From Mauremys mutica (Eukaryota; Chordata; Testudines; Geoemydidae), in NCBI RefSeq assembly GCF_020497125.1, contig NC_059082.1, positions 20,759,965 through 20,823,964 of the forward strand: a stretch of DNA of 64,000 nt, in the 5' to 3' direction. This document shows positions 58,162-64,000 of this stretch, one piece after another. Under the pieces are notes generated by a model. The model ran no database searches and was not told where the DNA came from. It saw only the letters and a program-made list of their open reading frames with translations. The position numbers and the translations under genes are program-made. Every line of letters starts with the position of its first letter. The stretch's first letter is position 1.

Positions 58162-58395
58162 GTTATATCCTTGGGGCAGCCGCACCGGAGTCTCACCCTC
58201 GTCGCCAGTGTTATATCCTTGGGGCAGCCGGTGTAGGAAGCAATCACTTGAGGCCAGAGAGCAGGCAGCTAACCAAAACCTCCATTTTATTTACAGATAT
58301 ACAGAGAGCTCCCTCAGCCGGTTGAAACCGGCTGAGCTATCCCTTAATAATCTAACTCAGTTGCCATAGTAACAAAACCCATGACAACCAAATAC
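58162..58395. repeat. Unclassified repeat-like block with 48-bp duplication
   Basis: gttatatccttggggcagcc g occurs at 58162-58182 and again at 58210-58230, one 48-bp step. It is followed by sequence reading agctccctcagccggttgaa, then accggctgagct, a strong hairpin. A ccattttatttacag word could be a reversed polyadenylation signal, so an antisense LTR fragment is one possibility. This is guesswork. Confidence 0.35.
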
Positions 58396-58399
58396 ACAA

Positions 58400-60360
58400 C
58401 ATCTTCTAAAACACAACTTAATAATGATAAGTAGCAGTGACCAAGACTAGCCCTTATTTGGGACAGTTTGCGATATTCTGAAGGTCCTGCCAAGTGATAG
58501 CAAAAAATAAAGGCATCATCCACAAAAAAATGCTTTTTTAACATTAAGTCCTCCACATGATCAACACTGTTTTCCCTAGATATCTATATTATTTGTCTAT
58601 ATATGTATATGTATGTCTGTGTGGTCTTATATAACCACAAGAAGTGGTTAGTTAGTGGTAAGTATATTTTGATTAAACCAACATTTTTAATTCATTCAGT
58701 GTTTGAAATTCGGGATACACCAGGAGTTTTATTTTCTATAATCACTTGATACATTTCCTCTGTGATCTTTTAGAATTTTTTACATCAAAACCCATGCTTG
58801 CTTTAATACCTCTTTTAAAATAAATCTGTTTGATTCTGCTTCTTCTTGAAGATACAGACTTTTACTTTCTGTCTTCTAACAGACTGAAAATGTGCCAAAT
58901 TGTCAGTAAGTGAACATAGTATCCACCAAATATGATACTGTCTTTTCCCAGAAGTTCTGCTTATGACCCAAAACAAATTCTAGACATAAATATTTCACTT
59001 ATGCTCAATATATAGATATTTTTATTCATGTAGTATATTTGTTCCCTAGAATAACTAATACACATTTTAATTATTGATTTGGACTGAAAAAATGCTGAAC
59101 CCGAGCATAAAGGAAAAAAAAAATCTTTTTCTCTATTAACATTTTTGCTTAAATCTATAGATGAAAATACAGAGCCCTGAAATGGAAAAAGGCCTTCCCC
59201 ATTTTCACTTGCATTTAAAATTCTATTAGAGTGTTCGCTGAAATGTAATAGATTTAAAAAAAAAGCACACTGTGAATTAATTTTTTATAGTTTTTATTTA
59301 CTTATTTATTTACTACTACTATTTTTTTTACTCTAAATCCCTTGTAATACTGGCTTAGAAGCTTGGAAATATATTTTTCTCCCCACTGATTCTGCTTTTT
59401 TCTATTAAGCAAACATCGATTATTTTTTCCTGTGTTCTGAATAGAGATAAAATTATCTTGTATATTTTGTATTTAACATCAACAACTCCCTTTTAAATAG
59501 AACTACTGCAGGTTCTCTAATAACCACCCTTATTGTTGAAGAAGATTGTAGAAGTCTTGAACATTTTCATTATATAGTCTTTTCCATCCTACCTTTGAGC
59601 TACACTGAAAGTTTACAGTCCGTCCCAAGTAAGGGGCAGCCTGCAGCTGTGCCATCCACTGAGCACAACAAAGAATGGACTGGGACTCCGAGAGTTACAA
59701 TTACTCTCTGACTCTGGTTCCCTCATGTTCCAACGGAGACAGTCTATACTGCAGAGTAATTGGTTATAATAGCCACAGATTACCTCTCCTCTGTGCTAGC
59801 TCAGATCTGCTGCCCAGCACACTGGAGAGTGCAGCCAAGTACATGCTCCCCTGTCATACCTGCTCAGTCCCCAGCCACCTGCAAGGATGGGGGAGGGAGA
59901 AAGTAATGTTCTCACTGCTCCCTTCTAGTCCTATGATATAATTGGTACATATGGTATAATGGACCTTGTCTACTCTCCTCATCACCTCATCTGGGTCCTG
60001 CCATTTGGTGAAGAGCTTGCTTTCTGAACTCAGCTACAATACAGGACCCTGCCCACAGCATGAAACCTTCACCCTCCAGCCTGTTCATTATGCTGTTCTG
60101 CTTGGATTTTGTGAGACATGGACCACGTTCTCAAAGTCAAATGATCCCATGGGAACTGTGTCTTGGGAAGTTCCAGTCTGTGTTTCCTGCAGCTGGCTGG
60201 GTTCTACAGACTGTACTGCCTCTGATCACCAGAGAATTCGCAAGGCCTCCTAGCTTTCCCTCAGATAACTAGCCAGGCCTGGGATGCCTGAGACCTTGCA
60301 CCAAACTCACCCTATGTGACTCCCTAGTCACCAGAATGGAGGTAATTCCCTCCCCCCTCC
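58400..60360. other. AT-rich noncoding stretch
   Basis: Mostly very AT-rich to 59560, then average composition with several short plus-strand frames (59675-60272) lacking motifs. Nothing supported. Confidence 0.45.
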
Positions 60361-60364
60361 CACC

Positions 60365-60440
60365 CTTTATGTTGGTTTTATACTGATATAACTACCCTGA
60401 CCTCAGTGGAGTTACTCCTGATTTACGCAGGATATCATTA
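60365..60440. repeat. Diverged foldback-family repeat
   Basis: ttttatactgatataactac, cctcagtggagttactcctg and atttacgcaggata are words of the dispersed family. Confidence 0.5.
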
Positions 60441-60444
60441 ACGA

Positions 60445-61940
60445 TGAGATCATTAGAGCCTCCACCAAACATCTAAATTGCTTTTGAAAACTTGTATTAG
60501 ATTCTATAAGAATCATCTTACTTCACTATTAAATGCTGGGCTAAATTTTAAATATCAAACATTTCTTTTAATCTGGTATTATCATATGACATTAAATTAT
60601 AAATTAAAAATGAATCTACACTTTTTTTTAAACACATGGACTGTACTTAGAGATCTACTTCCTAGATAATAAAAGGGCAGATATCCATTTTGCAGCACAT
60701 TTATTCTTTTTATAATTAAGCCTTAAAGAAGAAATAAGTGGGAGCTGGAAACTCAAATGCCTGGGAAGTACTCTAATCAGCAAAAGGAACAGTCGGATCT
60801 TTTCAAGAACTCATTTTAAATTTAATGAAAGCATGACAGGCAAGTTGACAGGAACACTGTTTGTGGGGATCTCTGAGATGGCCAGGGTCAGAAAGCTAGT
60901 GCATTGCCCAGCTACTGCAAAACAACACATCCAGTGTTCTAGTATGTAGACTGGCAAACATCAATCAGGATTTTCAATAGCCATTTGGGTGTCATGTGAT
61001 AAAGTGTGAATATAGCTATATATATGGCCTGGATTTCTGCCACACTTGTCATGGGTGCCCTTGAGCCCAAGTATTTCATGTTTGTTACTTTAAATCCATT
61101 TCCCTTGTGCCAGAAAACTAACTGCAGATGAACTCTTAAGGAGGGGGCAGGATTTGGTGTCCATATAAGCACCACACAGCTACCCATGAGCTCTACTGGG
61201 TCATGAAGCTGTGGCTGACTCTGTGCTGTCTAAAAGTCAGAGACTAGAATTTGGCCCCTCTGTAGGAAAAAAAATGTCACCATGATACCATCACTCTCAC
61301 CTCCATCATAAGCAATAATGCAAATTCATGGATTTAAAAAAACAGACTCATATGCAGCTCACGGAATCCAGAACACACATGACAACAGCCCGGCCTTACC
61401 CACGAGTTGCCATCTAACTGTTTCTACAACTGTAATTCGTTTTTCCTATGTATGGACTATTTTACCACAGCCCCACCTACATGCCATCATAGCAATTCTG
61501 TCATGGAATGAGACAATTTTTGTTGCTGAATCAAGTCTCATAAATTGATCCTAATCCCGTTAGAAGTTTCTTCCTTGAAAAAATGGACCAACTCATTTGT
61601 TATTGAATCTCCCTCTTTTTCCATGATTTTATTAACAGAAATTGATTTTAGTAACTCTGCTTATTGTGCTTTGCTGAACAATATAACATTGTATCTCATT
61701 TACTTTCCTGGGTTTTTTTTGTAAGAATAAAAAGAAATTAAAAAATAATTTGTCTGCTAGGATATACAATTTTGCAAATGCCATTGGTTTAAAAAGGCTA
61801 GTTTTATGATCAAGTATCACTATGTTTGATATTCCATAAAGAAGTAAACAAAATAAACAGTTTTAAAATATTCTTTGTGGAGGATTACATTTCTACAAAC
61901 AAACACAGCAATATGTTATATTACATTTTAAGAACCATGT
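60445..61940. other. AT-rich noncoding stretch
   Basis: Nothing recognised; it would be intron downstream of the candidate exon at 61945-61991 if that exon is real. Confidence 0.45.
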
Positions 61941-61944
61941 TTAC

Positions 61945-61991
61945 CTTTCACTGAGCGTCTTTGCCAGCTGTGTCAATGTCGATTGCAATAG
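61945..61991 (-). CDS. Candidate short coding exon (host gene unknown)
   Basis: On the minus strand a T-rich tract ends at a catgag acceptor (complement of about 61992-61997). The 47-nt segment that follows ends at a donor GAAAG|GTAAAC (complement of 61939-61944). One phase is open and reads LLQSTLTQLAKTLSE plus two bases; the open frame continues upstream as VHE. The other phases have TGA. The segment keeps CpG dinucleotides in an AT-rich, CpG-poor neighbourhood, which suits selection. The acceptor has G at -3, a disfavoured base, and an internal acacag is an alternative acceptor. If joined directly to the microexon at 7566, the frame meets a stop, so they need not be adjacent exons. I do not recognise the protein. 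Confidence 0.35.
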
Positions 61992-61999
61992 CTCATGGA

Positions 62000-63140
62000 C
62001 AAAAAAATTAAGATGAAATGTTTATTTTTTAAAAATTGCCATGATCAATGCCAAAAAACACAATGTGTGGGCTGCAGGGAGAGTGCTGGGAGCAATATTA
62101 TTCATGCTAAATACTGGTGTCTGATTTGCCTCCTTTTAAAATGATGATACTATAGATAAGAATCCAGCAGAATTATCAATTGCTAGTTTCATTTTAATGT
62201 GAAAAACATTCAGGATTTAGCTTTCAGAAGAGTTACAAAATATACAATAAAACTATTGCTTTGTGTCTTTCCATTTCCCTTCTGCTTGGAACTGAAGGCT
62301 TATTTTAGAAAAAGACCTATATATTTGAATATGCATAACATGATACTCGTATCAAACACTCTAAATGAGTTATTTGCTTTCTGTATACAAAATGCACTCT
62401 TCTAATAAGCCAACAGATTTAGCCCAGTGGTATTTTTTATTATCAGGAAGCTTTGTTGTATGGTTAAACTGATGGTTGCATACGGCTAACTTTCTGAAAA
62501 TCCTTCCCCACAAATTACTTTTTGATTGATTCAAACATGAGGGTATGTTAATCTATTTTTAAAAAGAGATGTCAAGTTAGTGTCCCACAAGAGTTCAACA
62601 GCTGTCCTTTATCTTAATTACAAGAACGTAACATTTTAGCTTTTTTCTTTTTGCAGGTTTTATCTGTGTAGCTGATAGAGGGAACACTTCCTAGAAAAAC
62701 AACTTAATTAAATAACAAAGCTAGACAAAAAAAGTATTGCGGAGATATTGTAATCTGCTCTTTATGGGATAAATTATACACAGTGATCACTGTTAAGAAG
62801 TCAACATTTTGCAATATCTTTACTGCCCTCTACTTAGAATGGGACACAATGGAAATGTCTCCGTGGGGTAACTGCTGGTAATTGTTGACTTTTTAATGGC
62901 AATCACAGAGAGGGAAATAAAAATACAGTTGAAATTCACCCCGTGTAATGGTCTAGCACAAAGCCTATACACCTCTTAAGACATTGGCTTTCTCCACATT
63001 GCACTGTATAGGTTCAGACAAAATTTGCGATTAGTTTCTAGTACCAATATAAACACATCACAGCAAACTTGAGTGGTTTGTATGTGTCCATTTGTAACAC
63101 ACATTACAAATTATATACTGCAAATTATACACTGTTATTT
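62000..63140. other. AT-rich noncoding stretch
   Basis: A strong plus-strand acceptor-like tract (tttctttttgcag, 62657) has no donor partner. Nothing supported. Confidence 0.5.
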
Positions 63141-63145
63141 CTATA

Positions 63146-63315
63146 GACAAAGATTTTCAAAAGTGACTTTTGGGTGCCCAATTTGAAACACCTTAAAAAG
63201 GCCTGATTTTCAAAAAGTACCAATCATCTTTCTTCAGAAAACCAGACCCCTTTAAGGTTGGCCTTAACTGAAAACACCCCAAATCACTACTCACTTTAAA
63301 AATCTTGGTCACAAT
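63146..63315. repeat. 'ttttgggtgcccaattt' foldback repeat
   Basis: attttcaaaagtgacttttg and ggtgcccaatttgaaacacc are followed by the inverted half (agacccctttaaggttggcc, ccaaatcactactcacttta). Relatives lie at 30716-30940 and 37800-38065. Confidence 0.6.
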
Positions 63316-63465
63316 TTTAGCTGTGTGCCTGTATGTCTGCCTGTGACGCTTATGCCCCCTGGTTACATCACCCACTTACTTTTGATGTCACAAAGTTAGC
63401 ACTAAACAGCCTGCTCTTTAAGGTTGACCCTTCTCTGATGTCACTGTCTCACCACTCAAAAATGA

Positions 63466-63603
63466 CAGGTTTCAGAGTAGCAGCCGTGTTAGTCTGTATC
63501 CGCAAAAAGAACAGGAGTACTTGCGGCACCTTTGAGACTAACAAATTTATTTCAGCATAAGCTTTCGTGGGCTACAGCTCACTTCTTCGGATGTATAGAA
63601 TGA
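63466..63603 (-). mobile_element. Penelope-like element terminus, antisense
   Basis: gacaggtttcagagtagcag (63472) runs through agaacaggagtacttgcggc and gcataagctttcgtgggcta to acttcttcggatg. Reversed, it is the same terminus as 22861-22980 plus about 50 extra bases at its outer end. In the hammerhead-like core the CTGATGA of the 22.9-kb copy is here CCGAAGA (63584-63590). Stem II has one mismatch and the cleavage-position base is G. Those changes would abolish hammerhead activity. Confidence 0.85.
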
Positions 63604-64000
63604 GGTATTCATGGGAAAACAGCAGCAGGTGAATGGAAGAGAGGCAAGATAGAAAAGAGGAGGGGGAAAAAAGATAGGAGAGGAAGAAGAGATGAAAAGA
63701 AAGAGAGAGAGAAGGGGAAGGGACTGCTTTCTCCGATGTTACCATTCCTACAGATATGAATTTTTAACTGGGACCAGTTAGTATTTTTTTATAATAATTA
63801 AAAACATACATACATGTCTGGTCCTCTGATCCCTATATGGGAACATACCCATTGACTTCCCTTCGAATTTTGCTTGATTCAGTACTAAAGGTTCAGGGTA
63901 ACATTTTAGGGTTTACAACATTGCTTGCAAAAGAATAAAAAAGGTGGCTAACGTAACCCCCTTTTCTCCCCCCCCAAAAATAAAAAAGTCTCCGTTTGCC
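63604..64000. other. Purine-rich tract then AT-rich noncoding sequence
   Basis: 63638-63723 is almost entirely A and G (agaggagggggaaaaaagat and similar), directly beside the Penelope terminus. The rest is AT-rich with nothing recognised. Confidence 0.6.

Noticed and set aside
63638..63723. Polypurine tract as a retroviral-type priming site
   Set aside because: Far too long and irregular, with no adjacent LTR; simple purine-rich sequence.

Overview
The window looks like gene-poor, AT-rich vertebrate nuclear DNA, most probably from a turtle. That call rests on interspersed repeats that I recognise from memory of turtle genomes: a Penelope-like element tail, PIF/Harbinger MITEs beginning GGGCTTGTCTACACTA, a GC-rich hAT family with CAGGGGTGGGCAAAC-type ends, CR1 LINE 3' ends and tRNA-derived SINEs. 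No search was run. There is no bacterial-style gene organisation, no CRISPR array, no rRNA and no free-standing tRNA. Nearly all open frames are short chance frames. Those with recognisable protein similarity are transposon relics.

Layout. 1-0.8 kb: end of a GC-rich hAT element lying in a SINE, then an old repeat. 1.75-1.96 kb: antisense CR1. 4.97-5.22 kb: palindromic hAT-type element with a perfect 8-bp duplication. 7.57-7.60 kb: a 33-nt candidate microexon on the minus strand with very good splice sites. 10.3-10.6 and 15.3-15.6 kb: Harbinger MITEs. 17.15-18.59 kb: a larger Harbinger copy with a partial transposase. 19.96-20.91 kb: a Harbinger MITE split by a 668-bp hAT element. 22.35-22.98 kb: Penelope-like element 3' part with a GIY-YIG endonuclease remnant and a hammerhead-like RNA motif. 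27.96-28.14 and 47.05-47.24 kb: two opposite-facing TA-flanked inverted-repeat elements. 30.6-31.05 kb: a SINE split by a foldback repeat. 31.8-35.2 kb: two TA-flanked elements, a CR1 scrap and another SINE. 39.4-39.7 kb: hAT MITE with 8-bp duplication. 44.48-44.87 kb: relic of an L2/CR1-type reverse transcriptase C-terminus. 46.5 kb: three exact 28-bp tandem units. 50.5-51.1 kb: CR1 3' end. 51.7-51.9 kb: Harbinger MITE. 52.77-53.0 kb: 45-bp minisatellite. 53.03-53.13 kb: Penelope fragment with an inverted tail. 53.3-54.6 kb: inverted-repeat element. 54.86-55.74 kb: nested GC-rich hAT composite. 56.25-56.38 kb: 127-bp hAT MITE. 61.95-61.99 kb: a second possible minus-strand exon. 63.47-63.6 kb: antisense Penelope end.

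If the two exon candidates are real, the window is mostly intron of one or two minus-strand genes. The stretches between repeats are AT-rich and show no coding signal that I can support; a few look like conserved noncoding DNA. The transposons do not work together as a system, but their nesting gives a relative order of insertion. The most interesting local features are the hammerhead-like motif, the microexon, and the inverted Penelope insertion.
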